Positions 20,692-30,970 of a stretch of DNA of 64,000 bases are shown here, piece by piece. A program made the position numbers and the translations under genes. Origin of the DNA: Lepidostoma basale. Taxonomy: Eukaryota; Arthropoda; Insecta; Trichoptera; Lepidostomatidae. The notes beneath the pieces are model-generated. The model saw only the letters and a list, made by a program, of their open reading frames with translations, did no database searches and was not told the origin of the DNA. The stretch lies in assembly GCA_022606425.2 (NCBI GenBank), contig JAHDVF020001345.1, forward strand, positions 62,001 to 126,000, given 5' to 3'. The stretch's first letter is position 1, and every line of letters begins with the position of its first letter.

Positions 20692-20815
20692 GTAAATTTT
20701 TCATCAGACTAAGGACAGTGTTACAATCACACTGCCATCAACGGGAATCAAATTCGGGACCTTCGGTGTGGCAGTAAAAGCACTTACCGTTCACGAAAGT
20801 CGTTATTGTTTCATG
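20692..20815 (-). mobile_element. SINE-2 copy
   Basis: Minus strand carries the head with GAAGGTCCCGAATTTGATTC (B box region TTTGATTCCCG), then a body with CAGTGTGATTGTAACACTG. The copies at 59258 and 39652 share both. The tRNA-like head is truncated near 20815. Confidence 0.55.
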
Positions 20816-20823
20816 CACCCACG

Positions 20824-21232
20824 AATAAGAATGAAAACATATGTTTTCTAGAAATTTCATTTTGATTAATGGGAATGACATGTTTCGCCTTGCTACGGCA
20901 TTATTAAATGTGATTATATGTTATAACATATATGCGAAACAAGTCATTCCTATAAAATAAAATAAAACTTAAAAATACCTATTGTTGACGATGAGGTTCG
21001 CAACCCATCACTCCGTGTCTCCCGCGGGGGCGAAAAGAGAAGGATGGAGTGCCGCATCGGTTAAAGTGTGGCACTCCAATCTTTCTGCCCACCCCTTCGG
21101 GGAGGCGGCGTGATGGTTAGTAAGTTAGTTAGTTAAAATAAAACTTCTAGAATAAAGACGTTTTCACACTAATTATTTAGTATGGAGTTTTACACCATTG
21201 TTCAAGAAACAATTAATACACTGGATTATATT
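20824..21232. mobile_element. PLE-B repeat pair hosting a composite SINE
   Basis: The left arm is GAATGAAAACATATGTTTTCT at 20828, followed by ATGACATGTTTCGCC. The right arm starts CGAAACAAGTCATTCC at 20936 and reaches AATAAAACTTAAAAATACC at 20984. It is interrupted by the composite unit and resumes AATAAAACTTCTAGAAT at 21137. Confidence 0.5.
20983..21137 (+). mobile_element. Composite SINE-like unit with RTE-A tail, copy 2
   Basis: The head starts ACCTATTGTTGACGATGAGG and GTTCGCAACCCATCACTCCG. The segment GTTCGCAACCC resembles a B box. GCGAAAAGAGAAGGATGGAG, then GTGCCGCATCGGTTAAAGTG, leads straight into the RTE-A terminal region and a (GTTA) tail at 21115-21132. The flanks ATAAAACTT-A and ATAAAACTT-C suggest a target duplication of about AAAATAAAACTT. 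This is the most complete unit, ~150 bp. Confidence 0.65.
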
Positions 21233-21239
21233 TACTCAT

Positions 21240-21855
21240 TTTATCATACTCGTATATGCAATCATTTTAAGTTTCATATAAGCTTATTTATTTACCTCTT
21301 ACAAAGTAGCTTAAAGTAAATACAACCATCAGATGATATTTTTAAATAGATAAATCTATCAATACACTATTCAGTAAACATATTTTTCTTAATCATTTGC
21401 TGAAATCATATAGCAGGTATTTGATTTTCCTTGATATCATGCTCCATTAATATTATCGTTAACATCATCAAACGTTAATTTAAATTAGCCTTTTTTTTCA
21501 CCAATGTTTTTTATACCTGATACTAGACTTGATACTACATATAAACAACTGTTACTATCCCAAAACCACAGTCACAAATAAAACAAATCCACGTATGAAA
21601 AGGAAATAGCATCACTTTATGCCAAATCCGTTTAAGTCACAAAAGCTAATATTTTTCTACTTCATTCCTTTGCTTGTTACCCATCGCCTCTAAGAAGGGA
21701 CCACATTTAGTTCGGTTTACTAGAAATAGTCGTTTCATCAAAGGAATACCAATGTCATTTTTTCGTTTTAGATGCATTTATTTTATTATTATTATAAGTT
21801 ATTCCGTTTTTAAATGTATGTTTACCTATTAAGAGCAATTTTTAAGCAGTATTAA
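21240..21855. other. Unassigned AT-rich sequence
   Basis: No gene recognised. Confidence 0.2.
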
Positions 21856-21861
21856 GAGTTT

Positions 21862-22015
21862 CTTCTATATTTGCCATAACTTTGTGTTGCGGAGTCATTG
21901 AACAATATTTCCTTTTTTATATCTATGTACAGGTGACCTTCGACTTTCGAACTTAATTGATTCTGAAAATGTGTGCGAAAGTTGAATGTGCGAAAGTAGA
22001 GGTCATGTAAAAAAA
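21862..22015. repeat. PLE start-motif scrap and a 65-bp inverted repeat
   Basis: 21865-21915 is the reverse complement of the PLE start motif (TCTTCTATATTTGCCATAAC). 21945-22005 is a small imperfect inverted repeat: GACCTTCGACTTTCGAAC at one end and GTGCGAAAGTAGAGGTC at the other. The second is of unknown type. Confidence 0.4.
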
Positions 22016-22029
22016 ACACTTAAATGGTG

Positions 22030-23150
22030 AGTATTTTAACCCATAACGTACCGTGTTCAAAACAAAACGCTCGCTCCCATGTGGTAAATTCAGTTTACCG
22101 CTAACTTTATCTAAATATCAAGCATATGACTCGATGAATCAAAATTTAATTTATGTCATCTTGTAGGAAATTTCATTAGGAATAGATCGATATCTATAAC
22201 ATACATGGATTATTTGAAAAACATATCATTATTAATTTTTTTCTGGAACCATGCGATTTCTGATATGGAATGCGTCACAGCATACGAGCAAATGGACACC
22301 AAGTATAAACTTGTCCCCGCGCGGCAGCCGGCGGGCGAGACTTTACGAGATTTTACGTATGATAAAGGCACCTAGGCAAAATGTATACTACGTTCAAGAC
22401 ACAGAGTACGTATTAATATTTGTCCCTTTTGGTAAAGTGTTAATATTTTCACAGTTCTGATATTATTAAGTTGCGTGCTGCGTTTCCATCCAGTCGGTAT
22501 TATTACGTACCTATTGAAAAGGCCAAACATATAATTTATAATACGTTCAAAACAGCGAGTAAGTATTTGTCACTTTTGATAAAGTTGTAAATATTAGCAA
22601 AACAAATTCTACCTTAACACGAATGAAGGTGAGGGCAGTCTTAGAAAATATTTTTTTTTGGGATGAAGGAAGTAATTTTTTGCTTTTTTTTTATTACGAA
22701 ATATTGAGAACACTTCAATGGAGGATTACAATTTTTTTTATAATATTAGAGTCCATAGGTTTTAAGAAAATCAACTTTAAATTGGCAGTGGAAACTCAAT
22801 TGACCACATAGCAACGCGACGGTTAAATTTGTCGAACCAGCAATTGCTGGATATAAACTCCTCATTAGAATCTTCCGATCCTTGATTTTTTATTGTTCGC
22901 ATTAACACTGCAGTTTTTTCCTTTCTCACTACGTATGTACTGTATATAAACAGATAAACCGGAAAAACGCGTAGTGTCAGTCCGTACTGCAAAGCAAGAC
23001 CGAACTTTTTTCAAACGTACAAACGGAGATGAGAGCGACTGCACGTGAGACACAAGTGAGCGATACGTGAACGATCGTTTATCGTGCAAAAAACGACGGT
23101 CGAAAAATGTGCGAAATAGCGAATTGTGCGAGGGCCGCCCGTACACAACA
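22030..23150. other. Unassigned sequence
   Basis: No gene supported. There is a GC-richer patch at 22300-22345 and a moderately GC-rich, CpG-containing patch at 22960-23140. The frames there (up to 93 codons on the minus strand) show no known domain. Confidence 0.2.
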
Positions 23151-23525
23151 CTTACTTTATTTAAAAAAATTAAAAACAGAAGTCCTTCATCAGTGATATA
23201 AATACATATTTTTTTAAATCATGAATGTGGTCAGTTTTGACAGATATTATAATAATTTATTTCAGAACGTTCATGCTTCTGTTATTTTGTTATACGTTCC
23301 GAAATAAATCATTTTAATATCTGTCAAAACTGACCAAATTCGTGAAAAAAAATACATTTTCAAATGTCACAGTTGACAATGTCTTAGAAGGGCGAAACAT
23401 GTCATTCCCATAAAATATAATAAAACTTTTAGAAAACTGACGTTCGTATTAATTATAATTATATGTATTCAAATATGAATCCACAACAAAAAGCGAAGGC
23501 GAATAAAGAAGAAATTGGTTTAATA
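23150..23525. mobile_element. Penelope-like repeats: hairpin plus PLE-B plus start motif
   Basis: 23170-23355 is an inverted pair around ATAATTTATTTCAGAACGTT / AACGTTCCGAAATAAATCAT with GTCCTTCATCAGTGATA at its left. 23368-23440 is a PLE-B core (TTGACAA, TGTCTTAGAAGGGC, GAAACATGTC). 23465-23515 is the recurrent ATCCACAACA-AAAGCGAAGGCGAAT start-motif region, with ATG changed to AAG. Confidence 0.5.
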
Positions 23526-23529
23526 GTAC

Positions 23530-24025
23530 TAATTAACTCATTAATGAACGTTGTATTCTATTTTTTTATTCGCTTTTTAAAATATGTTTCCTCGGTCTCC
23601 CGTCTTCGATCGGACTCTTCTACGTGATTCTGCAGTGGACCAGCGGAAGGGAAGAAACTCGCTTATTTGGTCCGGAGATTTAATACCGACACATTATCAC
23701 GATCCATTAGCGGTCTTTTTTATTTAGTCCAGTAAAAAGAAACAATTCCTCGCCGTTACTTATGCCCGAGTTATTGGAAAACTAAACGTAAAAACCTTCT
23801 TGGGCAGAGATGATGGAAGGTTATGGGAGTTTTTCCCGAAGCTTTCCGGGCGAAATTGATTAAAAATCTTGTAAAAAGATACTTTTATAATAAAACCACT
23901 TTTATTCCCTGCCTCTTACAAGTTTAGTGTTGTTTAATAACAGTGGATCCATGTGTTTTTATATTATTATGACACCAAGCTTATATGTATACTTGTATTG
24001 TGATTCCGATAACGGGTTTTCCTTA
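23530..24025. other. Unassigned, partly GC-richer sequence
   Basis: 23590-23880 has nearly balanced base composition and no repeat match in this window. It could be conserved intronic or regulatory DNA of the Ig gene, but nothing in the sequence proves it. Confidence 0.2.
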
Positions 24026-24046
24026 AATATAAAATTAAATAAGAAA

Positions 24047-24290
24047 GGTAAAAAAATTATATGTTAATGATGTAAATGGAACCAGAAATAGAGGAAGACC
24101 GAGGAAAACGTGGCACGATCAAATAAATCAGATATTGAATGTCGGCCATGTGAGGAGTCAGAAACCGACGCGCGTGCATGACACGATAAAGCGAGAGAAA
24201 TATGTCAGGAAAGAAAAGTGTGACAGTCCATTATTTCTGCCTACGCCTTCGGGGAGACGGCGTGATGGTTAGTTAGTTAGTTTGTTAGTT
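24047..24290 (+). pseudogene. RTE-A LINE 3' end with target duplication
   Basis: 5'-truncated RTE-A: VKKLYVNDVNGTRNRGRPRK, TWHDQINQILNVGHVRSQ, then a deletion removing CMNVEEA codons. It ends in (GTTA)n at 24267-24290. TAAAATTAAAT occurs just before the 5' end (about 24029) and directly after the tail (about 24291), a plausible 11-bp target-site duplication. Confidence 0.8.
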
Positions 24291-24407
24291 TAAAATTAAA
24301 TTTACGTTACAATACCAACAATATATTAGAATTTCTGTTTAATTTAACATGTAATAATTATATTACACGCTTTGAAATACGAGTATTTCATGGTAGCTAA
24401 AATCATT

Positions 24408-24555
24408 AAATAATGAAGTTCTAGTGCCAACCCTTGAGTTTGCAAGTGATGCTTGGAGCTGGCAAAAGAAGGATGAAAGTAGAATCATTTCCATAGAAAT
24501 TAATTTAATGAGAAGAATGTACGGAAAAACGATGTACTCGTATAACAGAAAACCA
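24408..24555 (+). pseudogene. RTE-A-like LINE internal scrap
   Basis: Reads VLVPTLEFASDAWSWQKKDE, then SRIISIEINLMRRMYGK with stops. This matches the MYGSEAWSWQ region of the diverged RTE-A subfamily at 7009. Confidence 0.6.
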
Positions 24556-25044
24556 AGCGTTTAATAAAGAAGAAATTGCACAATATACTTTACTTTGTTC
24601 ACAACATTTTCACAATATTTCTTATGTATTTTTTGGTTATTTTTATTATTATAAATTTTTAATTTAAGTATGATTACAGCTTACGATAACTTTAACAGCA
24701 AGGCAAAAGAGCAGTGTTTATGAAACTTCAATGATTTTATGCGTTATTATAAAATAAAAGTGTCATGTGAAAGATTAAACCTGAGACCTGTGGATCAAAA
24801 GCTTCAAGCTTAACCATTTTATCCTACGATCAAGGAAGGTAACTCCACGTATAGTGTTACTGAAGCAATATGTTATACATATAATACCCGGTGCTCTTGG
24901 TAATAACACAATGTCGGCAAAACCTTCCACCATAATGATAAAATGAATGTTTGAAAGTGTGCCCTTTAAGGGTTCTCTCAATAATAAATTTAACTCGCCA
25001 TCGGCAAGAGAAAAAAGAAGAAATTCTTCTTCTCTGGTTTCAAT

Positions 25045-25505
25045 CCTGGGATTGGTTTGCAGCAATTTCCTCCATTATTCTCTTCCATTTTTCCCTGTCT
25101 TGTGCGGCTCTTTTGAAATCTGCATATGATGAGCAGCGTACGTCCACCAACAGGTCCTCCAGGTACTCTCGGCGTGGGCGTCCCCTAGAGTTTGTCCCCT
25201 CGATCATACTCTCCATTATGGCATGCAAGAGACCTTCTTGACGTATTACATGGCCGATCCATCTTGCACGCCTTTCGGACAAGGTCCTGAGCAGGTGCCT
25301 TCCTCCTTCGATTCCTTGAAGAACTTCCTCATTCGTGATGTGGTCTCTCCAGGAAATTCCAAAGAGTCTTCTATAGGACCACATCTCAAAAGCCTCTAGT
25401 CTCCGCTTATCCCTTTCGGATAGGCACCATGTCTCGCAGCCGTACATCAAGACACTCCATACATAGGTCTTGATGAGGAGTATTCTCAGTTTTAGGTCTA
25501 TATTA
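25045..25505 (-). pseudogene. RTE-type LINE 3' end, another lineage
   Basis: The minus-strand frame 25040-25450 gives MMYGCETWCLSERDKRRLEA, FEMWSYRRLFGISWRDHITN, RARWIGHVIRQEGLLHAIME and GRPRREYLEDLLVDVRCSSY, then AQDREKWKRIMEEI. It is the usual post-polymerase architecture of RTE elements but differs from RTE-A to RTE-D. It is open for 136 codons with no endonuclease or polymerase attached, so it is a truncated insertion in the intron below the Ig2 exon. Confidence 0.8.
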
Positions 25506-25507
25506 TT

Positions 25508-25960
25508 TGACTCTATTATTTTCGACCTTTTATTAAATGCAAGTAATACCCAGGTAATACAACACCAAACAAGTCAATAAAAAAATGAATCTTTTATTGA
25601 TACGATAATTAAATTGTATAAACGTGTTATACGAGTATAGGTTGATTCATAAAACCAAGATGAAATTTATATTTTGTTAAAATTATCAACTTTTGTCAGA
25701 AAAAACTTTACATTTTTGTTTCATATTTCTTGTTGAACATTTTTTAAATCTGCAATCAGACTTGATATAAAGGTCTTAATCATGTATTTTTTTTCTTCAA
25801 CGTGTCGTATGTTATATCAATAATTTTAAATAAATCGAACATTTAACACTTGATTGAATGAGTCATACAATATTCTATTAAACTTCGTGATAAAATCAAA
25901 TCATTCATGTATAGTTTATTATTAATCAATCTATCTAGAAATAAATACATTAAAATCCAA
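25508..25960. other. Intronic sequence below the Ig2 exon
   Basis: AT-rich; no exon recognised. The second half of Ig2 should lie below this point on the minus strand, but no segment with the expected G-x-Y-x-C motif was found between here and 13120. Confidence 0.3.
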
Positions 25961-25962
25961 AC

Positions 25963-26161
25963 CTTTTTTCTCTCTGGCAGGATCATGTCGGAAGACGATG
26001 CTTCTTCCTCTTTCTCTCTTCCACGTGACCGTCGGGGCAGGAGCCCCCGTAGCCTCGCAGCGTAGGCGAACAGAACCACCCTCGAGGGCAACACCGCCGC
26101 CCCCACTCTCTTCCTCACTGTTGAGAATGTCAGGAGGGATCACTACCTCCAAGAAGCCCAT
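25963..26161 (-). CDS. DIP/lachesin-like IgSF gene, exon: first half of Ig2
   Basis: Fourth recognisable exon of the minus-strand Ig gene. It follows a CCAG acceptor (TTTTACCAG) in phase 0 and encodes MGFLEVVIPPDILNSEE, a glycine run, then VALEGGSVRLRCEATGAPAP and TVTWKRERGRSIVFRHDP, ending ...REKK plus one base. The linker V-x-P-P-D-I, the first Ig2 cysteine (RLRC) and the following W (TVTW) are the landmarks of the second Ig domain in Dpr-interacting proteins and lachesin-like relatives, which act outside the cell in neurite and synapse recognition. The first M is internal: the exon joins SQ|MGF in frame. The donor AAAAAAG|GTTTGG is weak. The poly-glycine insertion is unusual. The second Ig2 cysteine must lie in an exon not found here. 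Confidence 0.85.
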
Positions 26162-27395
26162 CTGGTAAAAAAATAAATTACTTTTTTAGTACTCATAAAT
26201 AAAATTATTCTTAAAATGCCAACCTAGGTGCACCCGACGTCGGCTATCACCCTGACGTAAGTTTATCTGACATGTGCTAGTTGGTACAACTTTCCCTTAC
26301 TCTAGATTCCGATCCACCTTCAGACGATTCTCGGTCAGGATATCTACCGTCTACCCATACAGAGACTACCCTCAATTTTTTATTTTGTGATGAGGTGCAG
26401 TTAACTGTATTTTTCGTTGAGGAGAATGTGTCCCACAAATGCCATTTTTCTAATCTGTATATTGAACAACAATTTTGTTTCTGCACTTACTCTTTGCAAC
26501 ACATTAGTGTTGGTGAAAAGAGCCATGTTAGGAATAAACCTAAGAGACAGAGTCAGAAACGATACGGTGAGAGAAAAAACAAAGGTCACTGACATCATCT
26601 ACCGGGTGGCGACTCTAAAATGGCAATGAGCAGGTCACGTAGCCAGAAGCTCAGATGAAAAGTGGACAAGAAGATTTGCTGACTTAGAGACCGTGGACGG
26701 CAACGAGAAGTGCAGGGCGACCGCAACTTCGGTGGAAGAATGACCTAAGCAGACACGTCGGAATAACCTGTATGCAGTCTGCACAGGACACAGTGACATG
26801 GCAGCGAATGGAGGAGGCCTTTGTCCAGGAGTGGACGGGAATAGGCTGAGGAAGAAGAAGAAGAAGTGTTGGTGACCATATCAGTCTACGGATATAAAAC
26901 ATTCACTTCATTCGCATTAAATAATTAATAATGAACACGTCTACTTTTATAATTTGACATTTAATAAATGTCCTTGTAAGGCGAAAAACATCATTATCGT
27001 TTAGTTTTACATTACATCATATTATGTCCAATCTGCAATCGATCTATGACCAATCACAGTTAGTTTTAAATATATTAGGGCATTTGATATACTCTTTAAC
27101 ACTAGGCTTCACAATTAGCAACAGAAAAAAAATCGTATTTTAATATTCCAAAAATATCCGTGTGACAATTATATATAAATAAAAGGCAATGTTCGTACTT
27201 GTGAACTTATAGACTTAAAAACTACTCGACTGATGATGCTGAAAATTTCACAGTTTGTCAAGCATGAGAAATGGTTTCCAAAGTGGGTCCCCTGGCCCCC
27301 AGGGCGCCTTGGAGGAAGTTGAGGAAGTATAGAACAGACAAACCGATAAATACGAAACAATTATTATCATTTTAGATGAAATAAGAATAACTTAC
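26162..27395. other. Intron between the Ig1 and Ig2 exons
   Basis: 1.23-kb intron, the shortest seen. Besides the RTE fragment at 26515-26868 it holds a PLE-B scrap at 26935-27000 (AATGTCCTTGTAAGGCGAAA) and, at 27265-27320, a hAT-like scrap (GGTTTCCAAAGTGGGTCCCC and GGCCCCCAGGGCGCC). Confidence 0.6.
26515..26868 (+). pseudogene. RTE-E (BovB-like) LINE 3' end
   Basis: Plus strand reads KRAMLGINLRDRVRNDTVRE, KTKVTDIIYRVATLKWQ, stop, AGHVARSSDEKWTRRFADLE, then a frameshifted R-A-T-W region and WRMEEAFVQEWTGIG-like end. It is followed by an AGGAAGAAGAAGAAGAAG tail. RAMLG..LRDR.RN...R..TKV.D is diagnostic of the BovB-like RTE group. It is inserted in the Ig gene intron, antisense to the gene. Confidence 0.75.
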
Positions 27396-27581
27396 CTGAC
27401 TCTTCATAGGATCCGTATTAATTTGGCACATGTAAGAGCCAGAGTCATTAGCCTGGACATTGGCTATGTAGAGCTTCCAAGTGTTGTGCCCGTTGTAGGT
27501 GACCGAGAGACGCGGGTTAATGGCCACCATGTGGGTATGGATGGCCAGGATAGCTTTGGAGTCCGACTTGATCCACGCCAC
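27396..27581 (-). CDS. DIP/lachesin-like IgSF gene, exon: second half of Ig1
   Basis: Exactly 62 codons, phase 0 at both ends, between acceptor ATATTTCAG and donor CAG|GTAAGTT. It encodes VAWIKSDSKAILAIHTHMV, NPRLSVTYNGHNTWKLYI, NVQANDSGSYMCQINTDP and MKSQ. The core tryptophan (VAWIK), the D-S-G-S-Y-M-C motif with the second Ig1 cysteine, and the HTHMV...NPRLS...HNTWKL block are highly characteristic of insect Dpr-interacting proteins (DIPs), which pair with Dpr proteins through Ig1. Joining to the exon at 40132 gives ...SEYK|VAWIKSD without a break. Among all frames in this window this is the most confident host coding sequence. Which of the DIP paralogues it is cannot be settled by eye. Confidence 0.93.
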
Positions 27582-27599
27582 CTGAAATATATCGAATTC

Positions 27600-29150
27600 A
27601 TCAGAAAGAATCTAAGTACGTTTAAATAAGGTTTTCGAGTAATGTAACCCCCATTATGCGACAGGCTTCATTTTGCAATAAAAACAGGTTTTGAACTGCG
27701 GCTGACTATATTTACAGCTCATACAGATCCCAATTTATCATCATATTACATACAATTTAGTTTAAGGAACTAAAGAACAAAGGTTTATTACATCGAAATA
27801 TGAGCTTCAAAATATGAGCGTCTACCGTAGTTTGAGAAAAAAATTTTGACTGCAAATGTAGCCAGACGCACTAAAGGGTTTAAACAAACCAAATAGTTAG
27901 GTAATCGATTTCTGATTTTGTTATTTGCTTCATTAGAACTCCGTTTTGCAAACATATGTATTTCCAAGAGTTTAAAACTCATCCAAATTAAATTTAAAAA
28001 TGGAGTTATAAACTATCTTTATTTTAAGTATTCGATGATGGTACAAAATCATGAATGATTTTTATGATTTTGCTGGAATCTCCTAAAATATCTTCAGTTG
28101 CTATCGAAACATGAACAAAAGTGAATGTAATTATCAAAAAACATCGTTCATATTTAACATTATTTAAAAACATGGAATACTCGTATTATAAATCATATTT
28201 TAGTACAATTCATAATTTAACATTAACGCAATTCTGAATCAAATTGTTTCTGAATACTTTCATTTATTTATTGTAATATTAGTAATAATCTTTATTAATG
28301 TTACATTATTTTTAACAAATCATGGATTGTTCATCAATATTAATTATATGAAGAAAAAAAATACTTATTAGTCACACAGCACTCAATTTATTTTATTAAA
28401 ATCAAACATATTCAGAGAAAACTAAGGCAAATTTTACTTAGAAAAAGAAATATCTCATATCTTAACGTGAGTTTCGTCACAAAATAATTTGTAAAAAAAA
28501 GTTTTGTTAAAATTTCAAGTTATAAATGTAATTTAAATTTGGTTTTTATAAAGCAAACTAAGCCGGATATAGACATTACACAAAAGACATAAAGTGTATT
28601 AACAAACATAAAATATAAATAACTAAAGCAATGTTAAATTGCTTATACTTGTTGTATAATCTTGTTGTATTGCTTATACTACCAATGAATTTATTGCAGA
28701 ATAAAATAAACAACGAATGATATTTAAAATGTGGCCGAAAAGACAATTTAGATAAACGGAAGAGAGATGTCTGGTGAACCAATGCGGTTCACTTTCATGC
28801 CAAACAAAATCAACTCTGTCGAATTACAGAACAAAGACCGCTCCAAATGAGAGTCATCAATCCTCTAAAGACCTTGCTCCATCACTGAGCACAGAACATC
28901 GTCGAGGGAACGGCGCGGGCCGAAAGCTGCACTGTCGTGCCACCCTGTTGTACTAGTGACATCTATCGACCGAAACATTAAATAGGTACTTTTTTGTAAA
29001 AGTGCGTATCAAAATTTTATTATCTTAAAAAATCTTTTATCAATTTTTATTTTAACACTTCTTCTCATTTTGATTTTATTTTATTCGACATGTTTACAAA
29101 ATATTATATTTGTATAGTTATAAGTGTAATATTTCGAGAAAAATCATAAA
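27600..29150. other. Intronic sequence, mostly unassigned
   Basis: AT-rich intron DNA of the Ig gene. The stretch 28760-28975 is GC-richer (CGTCGAGGGAACGGCGCGGG at about 28891) and single-copy in this window. A 60-codon frame there has no known domain. No repeat was identified. Confidence 0.3.
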
Positions 29151-29152
29151 AA

Positions 29153-29565
29153 CTACCTAACTGACTATCAAGCCGTCTCCCGAAGGGGTGGGCAGAAAGA
29201 ATAAATTGCCACACATTTCTTTCCTGACATATTTCTCTCGACATTCATACATCGTGTCATACACGCGCGTCGATTTCTCTGACTCCTCGCGTTGCCGACT
29301 TTCAATATTTGATTTATTTGATCGTGCCACGTTTTCCTCGGTCTTTCTCTATTTCTAGTTCCATTTACATCGTTAATGTATACTTTATTACCATTATTTC
29401 TTCATTCATTCTTTCAATGTGCCCAGACCATCTTAATGATCCTCTCATTATTTGGTTCATAACACCATCATTCGCACCGCATTCACTCCATATATTTTCA
29501 TTCGACACTCTATCATACACAGAGTATTCACATATTCGTCTAAGATCTAGGAGATCTCATCTCAT
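29153..29565 (-). pseudogene. RTE-A LINE 3' end
   Basis: Inverted RTE-A from CCTAACTGACTATCAAGCCG up to the S-N-E-N...MRS-equivalent segment (TTTTCATTCGACACTCTATC at about 29496). It retains the WFGH.ER (CCAGACCATCTTAATGATCC) and KTWHD (TGCCACGTTTTCCTCGG) blocks; frameshifted. Confidence 0.75.
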
Positions 29566-29639
29566 TGAGAAAAAATATTAAAAGCGTAAAAACACTGTAT
29601 TTTTATTTTTAACAAATAATTTAAATAGTAATCCCTATT

Positions 29640-29830
29640 AAAAACTTTGGAATTTGAAAAAAAAAACGCTGTTTATGTTCCACTTTAATTTATGAAATAT
29701 GTTTCCGAGGTCACCTCCGAAACGTGTCGCAGTTAATATTTTTATTATATAAATATTTTATAAATTAAAGTGCAACATTAACAGCGTTGTTTATTCAAAT
29801 CCAAAGTTTTCACAGTGGAATTCCACAGTG
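29640..29830. mobile_element. Penelope-like repeat remnant
   Basis: Inverted pair around ATATTTTTATTATATAAATA. ATATGTTTCCGAGGTCACC and CCTCCGAAACGTGTCGC at 29698-29735 keep the GAAAC box and a short hairpin. The outer arms (ACTTTGGAATTTG and CAAATCCAAAGTTT) are inverted repeats of each other. Confidence 0.4.
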
Positions 29831-29884
29831 TTAACGTCTTAACTTTCAATAAAGTAGTACATATTTTATACATTTTTTATTATC

Positions 29885-29965
29885 GAATCTAATGACACAT
29901 CATTAGCAATAAGTCTATCGCCATTTTTATTCTTACGTGAATTCTACAAGACCAAAAACAGCGTG
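29885..29965 (-). mobile_element. SINE-2 3' fragment
   Basis: AATGACACATCATTAGC, then TATCGCCATTTTTATTC and ACGTGAATTCTACAAGACCA and AACAGCGTGATG match the 3' half of SINE-2 at 39655-39730. Confidence 0.5.
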
Positions 29966-30007
29966 ATGTAAACTAAAACGAACTTGGTAAAATAAGTAGA
30001 AAAACTA

Positions 30008-30182
30008 ACTAAAACTAACTAACCATCACGCCGTCTCCCCGAAAGAGTAGGCAGAAAGAATGGACTGTCACACTTTTACTGATGCGGCACTTCATCCTTC
30101 TCTTTTCGCCCCGCGGCAGACGCGGTGTGATGGGTTGCGAACCTCATCGCCACCAATAGGCATCTCCCGCGCACACTTCGAT
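30008..30182 (-). mobile_element. Composite SINE-like unit with RTE-A tail, copy 3
   Basis: Inverted RTE-A tail (AACTAACTAACCATCACGCC to GGACTGTCACACTTT) then TACTGATGCGGCACTTCATC, CTTTTCGCCCCGCGGCAGAC, GATGGGTTGCGAACCTCATC and GCCACCAATAGG. It has the same internal junction as copies 1 and 2 and extends further at its 5' end (to GCATCTCCCGCGCACACTTC). Confidence 0.65.
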
Positions 30183-30585
30183 CGTCCAACACCCACAGAA
30201 TAAACCTAAAACAAATAATATAAAATACAATGATATAAATAAAATAACAAAGTAATAATAATTTAACACAAAATGTTCTTTTTAGATGGTGCACATATTG
30301 TCTATTTAATATATGTCCCACGAACCCACCGTTTTTTTTTAATTTAGCACATAATGTTTTTTTTCGATCTTGCACATGTTGACATGGACGATCCGGACTT
30401 TTGTGAAAGAAGTAGAAAACTTCGGTAAACTTGGAAGTGATGGGCGGGACTTATGTTTGATGGGGGGAATGGGTTTTTGATGGGCGGGAATGGGTTTTGA
30501 TGTGCAGGAATGGGTTTTTTGGGCGAGATTTTTATTTTTAATTTTTGCGGTCATAAAAAGTGTGAAACCGGCGCTAAACGTTAGT
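30183..30585. other. Unassigned; degenerate short tandem units
   Basis: 30425-30530 has irregular repeats of GATGGGCGGGAATGGGTTTT-type units (about 15-25 bases each, four copies). There are two frames of 71-99 codons on the minus strand without a known domain. Confidence 0.35.
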
Positions 30586-30591
30586 TAAATG

Positions 30592-30690
30592 TTTAAAGAA
30601 ATAGAGAAAGACCTTGAAAAACGTGTCACGATCAATGTTGAGGTGTCAATTATTATTTCTGTCTATCTCTTCGGTGAGATGGCGTGATTT
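30592..30690 (+). pseudogene. RTE-A LINE 3' tail with internal deletion
   Basis: AGAAATAGAGAAAGACC, AACGTGTCACGATCAATG, then directly the terminal region (TCTGTCTATCTCTTCGG, GGCGTGATTTATAGTTTG). The H-Q-I-N to SILSAYP segment is largely deleted. Confidence 0.6.
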
Positions 30691-30970
30691 ATAGTTTGTT
30701 TTGTATGCATAAATTTGTTATTCATAATGTCAAACAGATATACGTAAATTGGTACAGTTGAATAAATTTAACTAATTTATTTGCAATATAAATCGAAGTT
30801 TAATAGCTTTAAACAAATATTTAAATCCATAAACAAAACTCACTTTGTGTTTTATCAAACCACAATAAATTTGCTTGTTCGATTTATTATCAGTATCACC
30901 ATAAATTTTTTGGTACAAACGTGTCCCCGAATTTTCATTGAAAACCTAAATGAATCAAAGATAATTTAAC

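Noticed and set aside
24775..25065. 96-codon minus-strand frame as the missing Ig exon
   Set aside because: It has no Ig cysteine or D-x-G-x-Y-x-C motif, and its upper part is the end of an RTE fragment.
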